Source of the DNA: Serinus canaria
Lineage: Eukaryota > Chordata > Aves > Passeriformes > Fringillidae
Direction: 5' to 3'
Length of the DNA stretch: 64,000 nt
Assembly: GCF_022539315.1 (NCBI RefSeq)
Contig: NC_066343.1
Location: forward strand, 46,697,378-46,761,377
A program made the position numbers and the translations under genes. The first letter of the stretch is position 1; each line of letters opens with the position of its first letter. Shown in pieces: positions 51,256-63,348 of the stretch. Below the pieces are notes generated by a model. That model was not told where the DNA came from and did not search any database. It saw only the letters and a list, made by a program, of their open reading frames with translations.

Positions 51256-51622
51256 TTTTTGCTTTTTGTTTAATATACCTTTAATGTATCCTCAGTGCTC
51301 TTAGTATGCAATAATTCTTTAAGTCTGATAACTGTACATAGTCCTAATATTCTGTTGGGCTAAGAAACCAAACAACTTAGAGGCAGTTGTAGGCTGGAAA
51401 GCCCCTATGCTATCCTGAAAATTCAAGGTTCTCTCTAAAATACATCCTGTAAACTAAGGTTAGATCTATCATGGGAGAATTCCTCAGGATGGGAGAATAT
51501 CACACTATTAATTCAAGCTTCTCATTGGAGCATCTTTGTTAAATATGTTTATTTGTAAGGTCTATGAAATTATATTTGCAATCTACTATGTGTGTTTGTT
51601 TCGGTGCATTCCACCTTGGCAG

Positions 51623-51673
51623 AGTAGTGCATCATAAAGATCTTTTAGTAAAGGATCTTTATGATGCACTACT
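51623..51673. repeat. 20-bp perfect hairpin with 11-nt loop
   Basis: Left arm AGTAGTGCATCATAAAGATC (51623-51642) and right arm (51654-51673) are exact reverse complements. The loop is TTTTAGTAAAG. The size suits a pre-miRNA-like or template-switch hairpin, but a miRNA precursor usually has mismatches and bulges, which are absent here. Confidence 0.95.
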
Positions 51674-52310
51674 AGTAAAGTAAAAATCCTTTATCCCTTA
51701 ACTGTGTCTGGGTCTCAATTTTTAGGACCAAAGAAAGGGCATCACTCTTTCCACACACTGGTGTGGGGTTGGAATAAATTTGCACTGTCTTTTCCTGACT
51801 CTTGTCTGTTATTCACATGGTCTTCATTCTCTGATCTCAGGGTTGTATCTTGTGCAGGGGCACTTAAGGGAAGGGGGAGGGTTCTTCCTTTTGCTCCAAG
51901 GAGAGACAAGGGACCAATCTCTTCATTGTGGGTAACTTGATTCAAACAAGTCAAGGCAGAACTCAGGCTTACCTTCCTCTTATGCAGCCTTAAGGTAGGG
52001 CTGTTGCTCAGACAGTGACAGTGCACAAAACCATCTATTCACATCCTGATCATATAGTAAGTGGATGGAAAATGCTTTGCTGTCTTTTATATAGTTTTCT
52101 GACTGCAGATATTAGAATAAAAAAGCTATTTCCACCTATTTTTTTTCTCACTAAAATGTTATTTTGATCAAATATAGAACAATTAATCTGAAAGACAAAG
52201 CACTTGCAACAGTGGTGTCATTGTCACTTTCTGCAATGTGAGCATTGACTTCTTGCCACAGTCAATTACTTACAATACAGCACTAGATGAAGTACTGAAA
52301 TCTGAAAATA

Positions 52311-52334
52311 TGCCTCCAGGCATCAAAACACCAG
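52311..52334. repeat. 24-bp copy of a segment at 50840-50863
   Basis: Twenty-four bases, containing GCCTCCAGGCATCAAAACAC, are identical to 50840-50863, which lies about 1.47 kb away in the same orientation. The bases to either side differ. Confidence 0.93.
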
Positions 52335-54799
52335 GGGATTAATACTAATGTTTCATTTACATGCAAGTAATGAAATGTTGTGCTGCTCAGTTTCACAGAG
52401 GAGCAGAGAAAGAAAGAAATCTATTTTCCTTGCATACATTAAAGGAAAGAAAATAAATATTCAGACCTGAAAATATTACCCACAGCAGTTGGCATTCATG
52501 CCAAAAAATACTCCCACATAAAACTCAGGTCTCAGGTTAAATACTAGGAGCCTTATATTATATTTTTATGGAGGAACACACCCTCCCCCTACCACCACCA
52601 CTGTATTTTTTCTATATGAGTAGTATTGCAGCCTTTGCCTCCCCTTCCCGGCTTTGTAAAACATACTGTAATGCCACCAGTTACAATATACCCCTTTTAA
52701 TCCCTCTTGTAACAGAAGAAATATGAGCAAGATAAGTGAAAAAATTTGTTTGATAAAGTTTTAAATAGGTTAAAACATAGAAAGGCTCTTTTGTCCCATG
52801 ACTATAAAAACTCTTCACTAGCTTATTCCTGAAGGGACTGGAAAGAAGACTGTCTGACTTTTTTTAGCTAATGCTCTTTAGCAATGCCTTTTTCTGATAT
52901 GACAGTCAGATTATGGCCTCTAATACAACATTACAATAATTCTGTGTTCTCATTTTAGCCGCTAGATCCAGAAAATGCATAGCTAATCACACTTTCCTGC
53001 CTTTAGTAGGATATGAGTTTGTGGCTTTATTCTGGCCAAAGTCCATCGACAGACAAGACTGTAAAGTCCTTTTATTTGGAAAATAACAGTAAGTTAAACT
53101 AAAAATGTCTGTCTCAATTTCTGGTTTTATGTTTTTTCCTCCAGTTAGAACAAAATAATATACATTACTCACAAGGAATAAACACGATTACTATAATCTC
53201 TGTTATCAGGGAGATCAAGGTCTAAATCATGGGGCTTTTAAAGGCTTCTTTACCTCAAAAGGATGCTCTCAATCATTTTCTGAAGTTTTAAATTCTTTGC
53301 TCTCCGTTGCTTATGTTACCTTCTCAAAAGCTTGGAAAAAAGCATTCACCACCTCAGCCAAGTCTACCAATTTCAGACTTTTTTATTTGGCAAGCATTGA
53401 TCTTTCTTTTCTTTTTGAATGGTCCTAAAATTGACACTGCTGTTTTATTTGACAACAATGCACGTTTCTACTTCCTGGTGCACAGAGAGCCTTATTATAC
53501 AAAAACACTTGTGATCAACAGTCTGACATTTGCAGAGTGGCCTGCACAAATATAAGGATGCCTTTTGCCCATTTGTCAATTGCAGCACAGAAAGGCCAAA
53601 AGAGGGAGCACACTCCATTTTTATGTGGCCCCATTTAAAAACAAACAACTTTTCCAAATTCTTTTGTCTTGAATTATTTTTAAATAGTATAGCTAGAAAA
53701 TACTTTGATGGAAATATATTCACGTTTAATTCAGTTAGGTTTGCTACAGTTTATTATTATGGTCTACACAAATAAAAGGACAAAACATTTAGTGGACATC
53801 TCTAAAAATGTTACTTCAACCAGGAAACTAGCAAGTGGTTTTCTACTTGAACATTTTTTCTAATAGTAAACTAAGATGAAAACAAATATCTAAAGATGGT
53901 GTCAGCACTCCTGATTTTCTAGTATCTTCTTTTTTCCCTCAAGGGAAAAAATGTAGAATTCAAATTCTGCAATACATGAAATGTTAATCTTACATAAATA
54001 CAAAGAAAAAGCACTGAAGCATTCAAAATCAAACATTTCAGTAATTAAACGAGAGAATCACGGCTCTGTTTCCTTTCTGATATTGTTTGTTTTTTATTAA
54101 TACAAGGGGGATTTAGCACATCATGAAGATTAACTTTATATGAGAAACTGATGAAAAATCAATGTTTTGTTGAGGTTTAGAATATCTTGCAGTTAGTCCG
54201 CAATAAAACATTAAACAAATTTCAACAGTGCATAATGGAAAGTGTACTCTTAAACTAAGCTGGGATTTTTGAAATTATCTGAATCAGTTAGGTCTGAAAA
54301 GGCCAATTTTCTTTATAAATTTAATTTCCTATTTTCACAGTCATTTACCATACACTTTCAGTAGAAAGGTCATCCTTTATTTCTGCCACAAGTTCTGCAA
54401 AGATATATGATACTTCAAAGCTTAAACACTTTATTTTTAAAGATTTATGTATGTGATTTTCAGTCATACAAATGGAAAGCTTTTTGTTAAATATTCTAAG
54501 CTTTTTGTATAAGACACTAGATTTTGGAAGCTCCCTAAAATCACTGTAAGTTAAATGCATTAATTTTATAAAATGATATAGTAGTTTTCTGATTTTAAGG
54601 TCTTTTCCAAACTTTCTGTACCACTCTTGGATATAAAAGTATTTTAGCATTCTATCTAAAGAAATTTTTTTCTGTTGCCTTAAATTCTTTCACTTCTGTG
54701 CAAAGGCTGATACACAAATGGTTGAAAAATATCCAGTAGAACTACTTGCTATGCATGCACGTGAAAGAAAACTGATGTAGACACTCTTCTGAGAGTTAT

Positions 54800-54975
54800 T
54801 TAGAATGCCAACAGGAAAAATGTTAATGGCCAACAATATAATTCAGAAATGGAAGACCAAGATGCAGAACTATTTAGCCCATGTTCCACATAATCAGGGT
54901 ATTCATTAGTATTCTCACAACTGCCCTGAGCCCATTCACTGTCATCAGTCACTGAATATTTTGAAAGAGATTGTC
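54800..54975 (-). other. Possible terminal coding exon (unconfirmed)
   Basis: On the minus strand a good acceptor (CTTTCCTCCTTGACTTCACAG, with the AG at 54977-54976) precedes 57 open codons ending in TAA at 54800. The peptide is polar in its first part (SLSKYSVTDDSEWAQG), then LNSSASWSSISEL, and closes with a hydrophobic tail, LYCWPLTFFLLAF. Small residues followed by a short hydrophobic C-terminus are the pattern of a GPI-anchor signal. I do not recognise the protein and found no upstream exon. Chance could produce this in 64 kb. If real, the gene would run leftward, with earlier exons to the right. Confidence 0.15.
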
Positions 54976-55907
54976 CTGTGAAGTCAAGGAGGAAAGACTT
55001 CTTAAAAAATGCTCTAGCCCCCATGGCTGAAGGAACTGACAAGTGAACAAGTGAACTGGAGGATGGTTATTCTGATTTGGTTTTGAATGTTTGCCACCCA
55101 CTTAGTATTTAAATTAAATATCCTGACAGTTATTAATAATAAAAAAGGAATTAGGGTCTGTGAGATTACTCTGTACATTCTCTAGCTTGAACATATTAGA
55201 TACATGACAACATCAAGTTCTTTTTCTTCCCATTATCCCGGTGAATTTTTTTTTGTTCCAGGTCTCTTTCACTTGAATGGCCATTACCTGAACTACCTGC
55301 ATGATCATTAGACTGAAGCTTTACAATAGGATTCTGAGAAGGCCAAATAATACCAATAGGCACTTACCACATAAAATATAGACAGGAGGCTTCATTTTGT
55401 GAGAGTATGTTCACATCTATACACACATAATTTCCTAGTTGCACAGCTCTTCTGAAATTGTCTCTCTTCTGTTCTTTGGAAGTACTCTGGTGCTACATTA
55501 TAGGCTCCATTACCCATAATTTATAAAATCCTTAGCTGATAAAGATACCCCAATTCTTTATAACACTTAATCCTCAATGCAGAAATTTTACATAGCTGTT
55601 CCTTCAGCCTGAACACCTGGGGGAAAAAAAAAAAGAAACATTACAAAAATATAAAATGTGTATATCAGTGCTTCAGAGTAGCTAGGACTAACTGAGATAC
55701 ACCAGGAAGTATCTTCTGCTTTAGCATAGAAATTTCAATGACTTTAAATGATCACAAATGGTTTTTATAGATTATTTTTTCAATAATAAATATGGCAATA
55801 CTCTGCTGTATCAGTTCAGATAGATTTTTCCAATCAGCTAAACTTGTTAAGGAGTTAGAAACCACTTAAAGCTTAACATATGAAAATTAGATTTTTGTAT
55901 CTGGTAT

Positions 55908-55990
<83 letters not shown>

Positions 55991-55994
55991 ATAC
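55908..55994. repeat. Compound (TA)n(TG)n microsatellite
   Basis: A run of about 14 TA units passes directly into about 20 TG units, with short mixed edges. It is the longest perfect dinucleotide tract in the window and likely to vary in length. Confidence 0.96.
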
Positions 55995-56847
55995 ATTTGT
56001 ATTTATCTTTCACAATTTGGAATTGAGTATTTTTATGCTAGAGAAATAGAGCTACATTATCCATTTCCTATGTGTATGCAGTTTCACACTTTCTGTATCA
56101 AACTACACTTCTAAAATTTTTACAACTGAAGGGGAAATTTTTATACTTATTAGAACCTGTGCTTCATAGAGAAAAGAAAATGTACCTACTTGCAAGACAG
56201 TTGAATAAGAAGGGGTTCATAGCAATTTGTAGAAGCTCTTGTATTTGATATTTGGCTAAATTTAAGTAGCAACTAAGAAAACATTCCAAATAATGATCGA
56301 TGTGCGATATAGTTACTTCGCGCTCAAGTGTGTAAATTCCTGAATAAACATAACATCAAATAATTTGTTCCTCATCATTGTCCTGAATGCATGTATCTAG
56401 ACAGATTCAAATAATATATTAAAAGTACTACTAGGATCACTTCTTTAATTTTTGTGAAATTTACAATCATTGTTTTCAAATATAATTTCTCAAAAGAGGA
56501 TTCCACAGAGTCTCTAAATGCCAGCATTTAAGTTTCTGTTTTGAATTGACTGCATGAAGGATCTGGCCCAATCATTTAAATAGTACACTGAGAATTGAAA
56601 AAATAAGAACTAGACAACTGTATTAGACCTCTGGCAAAGGCCACTTTCACATGAAAATATGTAATTGCATTTTCAGTTAAAACAAAGTTATTACTTGGGG
56701 AATTTTTCTAAAAGAAACATGTTTAAGTTTTAGGAGCAAATTAAAAATATTGTTCCTTTTATGGAAACTCTTCTTTGTATATGATCAAGCTCCTTTACAT
56801 CCAAGATGAGGAACAGTAATTAGAAAGATAAGTTTAAAACAGACCGT

Positions 56848-56911
56848 CTTTTCTTTTTTTCTTTTATTATTTTCTTTATTTTTTTATTTTCTTTTTTCTT
56901 TACTTCTCCCA
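56848..56911. repeat. T-rich pyrimidine tract
   Basis: Runs of T with scattered C and a few A on the plus strand. No element adjoins it. Confidence 0.85.
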
Positions 56912-59463
56912 GAACACCCTACAATAAGAGAAGCAATGTTAGGCAGCAACTCAAAACTATCCTTAGTTTTGAAAGTAGAAATTCTACTGCAGTTACCTTA
57001 CTAGAGTAGAAAAAAGAATAGCTGAGTTAGAAGTAGCATTGTGCAACCACCATAGACTGCTATTTGCAGTGCAGTACAGCAATGTACAAGTAAGATTTCC
57101 ATAATTTTCTGCCATCAAAATAAGGCTGAAATCCAGCTAAATCTACCAATATGTACCACAGTTTAAAAGCCAGAAAAAAATAACTTAAATATGATCTAGT
57201 ACCAATGTTTATCCATGTTATACACTCTCACAAGCCCTATCATAAGCAAAGAGATAGGTCTTGTTTACAAAGGGTTTTGAAAAGCAGATAATTTTTTTTA
57301 ATTTTTATTTACCAAAAACTAATTTTGTCATCAATTTTATCATCTCAGTTGTTAAATACACATGAAATCCACTGATTTTATCAATATGTACTATAATGAG
57401 CATTGCAAGGAAAAAAAAGAGCAGTATGTTAACTCAAGAGTACCTTAATAAAGCCTTGTTGTCTGTGTAACTGAAGAATGAACAAATCCACAAATTTCAA
57501 ACTGCTCAGCTAAAAGTAGAACAAAGATCTCTCTTCAAATTCTGGAAAGTTTCTGGTTGTTTTGCAATTTTTTTCGTTTTAATATACCATTTTGAAATTA
57601 TGGCAGACAGAATGGGTCTGGGTCCCATAAATATAGGAAGAAAAAATATCTCTAACAAAAGGAAGTAAATAATTTAAAGATATTTGTGACAGTCATGGGG
57701 GTCAAGCATATATAAGCTATAGCCCTTATAAATTACTGGGAACAGTGGGAGAGAAACAGAAACACTGATGATATTTAATTTAAATTACCATGAAAAGAAT
57801 TCAAATAAACTAACATTGAAAATGAGCAAATTAAGATTCTAAATGGGGCTGTTTCTCGAGCACAATTTCTTATATATTTATACTGCTAATGGCAAGATAC
57901 AGCTTTCAATGTTGCTTAGGTGCCCTAGGCATTCTGTGCCAAATTGGTGTGTTCGAACATGGATATTTCATCTATGGAATAATACCGATGAACCATGACA
58001 GACTGATACATTCAAAGAAGGATGTATTTAAAAATATATCCTCCAGAATTCTAAGGGCAGGTCTTTAAGGAATCCTTATTCTAATTATGTGTAAAACACT
58101 AATACCAGTTTAACACTACTCTATTGAATCTGGAGGCTACTCTTGCATGTATTAAGGCCTACACAGGCACAGACACAAAATCTTTTCTTTTATTTGAAAT
58201 TCTAAAAGTTGTCTTTTATACCTGTCTCCTTAACACCTAAGATAAGATTCATTACCATTTCACAAGAAAAAAATTTTAACCACGCAACTGATAAAGCTTA
58301 TTCTTCAAGTGCCTTTTCCATTTATAGGTGAGCTCTCCACATTGAAAGACCAGCCCCAGTAGGCTTGCTAATTAGGCCTAGGGTGTCACCAGAATGGTAA
58401 ATCCTTGTAAATTAAAGTGTCATTTCAAAGACAAGAAATAGTAAAAATGTTGTGTCAGATTTGCAAAGGATTTCATTACTTTTGTGTCTTTGTCTTTGTC
58501 TGAGGAAAAGCTGTCAATATAATCAGTAGCCCTTCTGCCATTAGGGAATCTGTGTTAACAGAGCAAGACTGCATCTTTAGACCGTTCAGGGCTCTTGTCA
58601 ATAAAATAGAATGGAAAATAAAAAAAACTTCTGAGTCTTTTACCAAAAGTGTAGGCTATTTTCAGGGTTAATTCCAATTAATGATAACAAGGAAGTACTG
58701 TTTAAATTTCCTGTGCATGAGTTCTACTAAAAGACACCACAAAATATAAATACCTGGGTAAGAATGAACAAAAAGTAGCTGAAGACTATTTCAGAGTTCA
58801 TCTAGTGCAAGATTATGTGCTTTTTAATCTTCCAGCTTCTGTGAGAAAGTTAAATGGGAACCAAAGCCGGTTAATTCTTGGTGTATAAGCTTCAGATACA
58901 GCATGCTTTAGCAGTGTAGGACTATACTTTCATGTATGTATTTCAGCAAAGTAATAACAGTAATAGTTCTTTGATTTTATACTTTATTTCTGAAAAAAAC
59001 AATTGTCTAATCGCAAAAGTTTTTTCTGTTTTTGAATTTGTTTTGTCCTTTAAGTAGGAATTAAGTGACTACACTGATATCTGTAGAGAATCATCAGTTA
59101 GGGACTGGAAAGCTTTTCATGGTTCTTTTCTAGATGGTGGAAAAAGAAAGGCAGCAAATGGTATCCCAGTACTAATTTTTTAATGAGAGTGGCTAATAAT
59201 AATAATTCAAATTCTTTTTTTCCTGATTTATGCATTGTACTATTCAATAAAAATATAAATTTATGTGCTTTTATTTCATTAAACATACTAGTTTTTTAGG
59301 CTCTTCTGTACCCATTTATGAGCACCATATTTGGCTACTGACCACAGTTAGCTCTTTCACTAGAAGAGTATTTGTGCTGGAACATAAAATTAGTTGGGAA
59401 GAATGGCAGAATTACCACAATGAGAAAGGGGAGGGAGGAGGTGTCTCCTTAATATGGGTGAGC

Positions 59464-60064
59464 TGTGGTTGTGGGTTAAACCCAGGGGGCAGCTGACCAG
59501 CTGCTTACTCAGGCTCTACACCCTCTACATCCAGTGGAACAGAGATAGAGTCAAGGATGAATGAAAGCAAGACAACTTAGGGATCAAGATTATTAATAAT
59601 AAATAATATAATAAATATTAATAACAGATCATATTTAATAAGTGAAGATCACTCTTTAATAAGTGAAGGATTAATGGAAGAAGAGAAAGAAACCAAAAGA
59701 AGTTGCATAGGCACCCTCAGCTCCCATGGGTTGACCAATGCTCAGTTCCTGAGCAAAGGATGGCTAGCCCCACTAAAATTCTCTCTTTTCCCTTTTATTG
59801 ATGACCATTACATTACAAAGCCTGGAATATTGTTTTGGGTATTTTGGATCATCTTGCTCAGTTCTCTCCCAAACTACTGGGGCCTCACAATCTCCTCACT
59901 GTGGGGGCAGAGTAAGGAACAGAGAAATCCTTGATGCTGGGTAAATGCTGTTCAGCAAAAGATAGAACATTTGTGTATTATCAGTACTGGTTAAGTTAAA
60001 AATTCTAATACATAGGAGATTCTTTGAAATAAAATGGAAAATCGACTCTGTCACAACCAGGCCA
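59464..60064 (-). mobile_element. ERVK-like LTR, decayed
   Basis: Opens TGTGGTTGTGGGTTAAACCC and closes CTGTCACAACCAGGCCA, the reversed ends of the family seen at 12785. The interior has an ATTATTAATAATAAATAATA stretch near 59590 and a TTTATTGATGACCATTACA block near 59796. It also has GGAATATTGTTTTGGGTATT near 59823, a decayed form of the family's GGAATATCCCTTTGGCCAGT, and TCAGTACTGGTTAAGTT near 59980. A short duplication of TTTAATAAGTGAAG lies at about 59635-59667. No viral coding region adjoins it, and no clear target duplication was found. Confidence 0.68.
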
Positions 60065-63000
60065 AAAATAGTTAGGTAGTTTAAATTATAAGCCCTTTAA
60101 AAATTAAAGCATTTTCTGAAAGCCCCAGATACAAGAATCATAGAATTAGGGAGGAACCAGCAGGTTTTATGCTTTTTTTTTGACTCCTACTATATTATCT
60201 ATGGGCATTAGAAAACAGCAACAGCACAAAAAGCAATAATGACATTCACTTAACTATGGAATTTAGCAAAAGTAGTATTACTAGAAAACATATATACACC
60301 AACATCAGAAGGCAAGAGAAGAGAAACTAAGATGGTGTATTTCAAAAAGTCTCATGACTAGTTTTAAGTTAGCTTCTTGATATTTTGATGAATATCTCAT
60401 TATCTTCAAAATTTTGAGAGTAACTTGAAGAGCTTCTCTCTCCAAGAAATTGGAACAAATCATCATTTAATTCCAGTTTACCTCAAATTGTCTACATTTA
60501 AATATCCACACTAGAATGCAAGAAGGTTGGTTGGGAATATTTTTTAATGTGCTGTATGGCATTGCCTTCCAGTAAAATAATCAGCAAACTGAAATTTAGA
60601 CCTTTTTATACGTCAGTATTTTGGAACTTTAGGAATCAGCCAGATGCAGCTTCCAGAAGCTGACATGAAAACTGTTAAATGTAAGCTAGATGTTTTAGAA
60701 GAACAATACAGAAATCAGCTGTATGATCAGACCTACTATTGCTACCACCATTGCACCAATCCTGATTTACATATGCTAATATATAGACACATGCAATTTC
60801 AGTGAAGCAGTATATGCTGTGCAGGTAAAAATCCATGCAAAAATTAGAACTCAAACGCTTTTTATATAAATTTTCAATATTTAAAAAAAATATTTCTAAA
60901 GTTGACAGTGAATCAAAGGGTAATTTGCTTTAAAACTTTACAGCAATGTGAAATATTAGTTACATCTATAAGAATCCACTTTAGAAAGAAAAAAAATTAG
61001 ACGGGAAACATAATACATCGATCACTGTGTCTCAGTAATTTAAAGGTCTTTGTAATCACAGTTGCACCTAATCTGTGCATATTATTTAGAGGCACTGGGC
61101 CATTTTTCAGATATATCACTGGCCTAATAAAAGAAGAGGACCTTTTTCCAAGCAAGACAGGATATCTTTAAATTTTATTATTAATCTTTTTAGTAATAGT
61201 GAAACAAAATGCACATGCTTCCATGACCTGTTGACTGTCCAAAACCTTTTATGAATCTTAGGGCTTCATATAATTTTTCAGAACCAGGTAATCACTATAA
61301 TGTTACTGTACTTTGGAAAATGCATACACATAGCATCTGCATAAGATTTAATAGTCTAAATGGCTTAATAACTCCCATCTCCAGCTAAGACACATTTATG
61401 TTTTGAAATAAATTATGATAATTCTTGCTTATTTTACTGCTAATAGAAAATTTTTTTGCCATGCTGGGGAAAGAACCACTGCCTATAATACACAAAAGTA
61501 AACCCCAGCCTTAAAGAAATGCACTTTATCTACCTTTTGAACAAACTGAATCACTATTAACTTCCTTACTTTTCTTTTGGTTAACATATCATTGGGCCAG
61601 TTTTTCTAACAGTCCTCAATAGTCAGCATGTTAGAGACATGGCTCTGTATACCTCTGTTTTAAGTATGTTTCCAGGACAGTTCAAATAAGGAAAAATGTT
61701 ACTGACCATCATTTCAGACTTAAACTGAAGACAATTCAGGAAGAACACTCCAAATCATACAGTTTTAACACTTTGTGTATCTGCAGAAAAGAGATGTCCA
61801 ACAGAAAATATGTTTATATCCCAGGGTACTAATCTCACTCATGAGAAAGAATAACTAGATTAATGGCCTATATAAAAGTCCAGGTAATTCTGTCTTTTAA
61901 CAGGAAAAATTCCAATGTTAGGACTTTATATTTCCATATTTTACTGGTCCATAATTTTGCTACACGAAATTCACACTTACTGTTTTTAATCTATAAATAT
62001 ATGGGACATCAATGTGACAGGCAGAAGACCTTTGTTGTTGAAGAAATGTATGCATCCATGCTCCTCTGGTTTCCAGGTCCTGTGCCATGTAAACCCTATT
62101 CCTGGATTGTTCCACTGGCTCTGTTTTGATGTCTTGTCCAGGGAATGGTGAAGTGAGCTATCCACAGCATTGACTGTGGCTTAGTGCATTTGGAGGCTAT
62201 TGCACGATCCTACTTGTTAGTGGTTTTAATGCACGTTTTTCCCACCACTGGTGCTCTCAAGCTGGGCCTTGTATCAGGAGATATATCCATGAAACTCCAG
62301 ATCTATAAGTCCAGGAACATTTTCTAAGATGCTGGGTTAGAAGAGACTCTTGAATGTTCCATATGGGCCTCTTCTACATGCCCAGATGCCACCAAAAAAT
62401 TGGCTGAGGGTGTGTGGAGGGGGAGCAGGGGGTGTCTAGAGGGGAGTGGTATGAGTACAATGCTTTTTCTAACACCAAATCACTAGAGGGGAGGAGGAAG
62501 GAGGAAATTATGTGGTTGATTGGCAGTTATGGAGGGTGTGACATATGAAGACTACTGGGTTAGGTTACTGTGTTGCTCTAAATTAATATATGTATGCACG
62601 AAAGTGCAGAGAGGCAGCATTCAAAAGCAAACTTCAACTTGTCTTCCCCTTCAAATTTTTCTGCTGAAGGGAGTCCCCTCACTACCCAGCCTAAAATACA
62701 AACTAATATCCTGGAAGAAGACTGAAAGAGAGAATTTTTAGTCTCCAATGCAAAGATAATTTGATGTAACATATTAGGCAGAGTCAATGCTTTTTTTTCA
62801 GTGATTCTGAAAAAAAAAGAACATCAGGGAAAGTTAAGAGATCTCTGTTGCAGAACTCTATGCAGGAAGTAATGTGACCATTGCAATCATTGCAAAGTCA
62901 GTTCTTACAGCTTCAAAACACCCCATTTTCTGATTTTATTTAATTAAAGATTAGCAACTCAAATGAAAGACACAGAAAACAGTCAAAGTATGTATTTAGT

Positions 63001-63348
63001 ATATGCAAATTTAGTATCAAAAGAGACAGGTGTACCTCAAGTGGTTTAGTCGTTAACTCAGACAAATGGAAAAGTGTAACTTCATACATCATGGACCAGC
63101 TAATATTGTCATATTTACAGTCAAAAAGCAAGAGTACCAAAAGCTATAAATCGCTGCCCCTTCTGCTTTTATTTCACAGTTTTCTGCTTATTTCTGTGAA
63201 AAGACACACAATAGGTATGACATTGTATGATACTTACACACTATGTAATTGTGTAGGGCCCATTTTAATGGAACAGGTTAGAAGGCTGAATGGCTGAATG
63301 GCTAGCTGCTAGCTGGTCATTCACCTCTTGCAAGTGACTCTTTTAACG
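60065..63348. other. Unique AT-rich DNA, no gene seen
   Basis: No recognisable gene. AAGAATCATAGAATTAGGG near 60135 resembles a reversed CR1 tip but nothing convincing follows. The GC-richer part at 62080-62500 is not recognised. Just before the next LTR, GCTGAATG and GCTAGCT units are briefly repeated (63286-63316). Confidence 0.5.

Larger units (their letters stand above)
51256..59463. other. Unique AT-rich DNA, no confirmed gene
   Basis: About 8 kb without a recognisable transposon. It contains a 51-bp hairpin, a short copy of CR1-associated sequence at 52311, a possible terminal exon at 54800, a compound microsatellite at 55908 and a motif-rich block at about 58290-58740. The somewhat GC-richer segment 51700-52030 is not recognised. 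Confidence 0.5.

Noticed and set aside
60130..60170. CR1 tip-like AAGAATCATAGAATTAGGG
   Set aside because: No CR1 body follows, so it is too short to separate from chance.
63030..63062. tRNA-like words (GTGGTTTAGTCGTTAACTC) suggesting a tRNA or tRNA-SINE
   Set aside because: No cloverleaf can be drawn and no B box in the right place.
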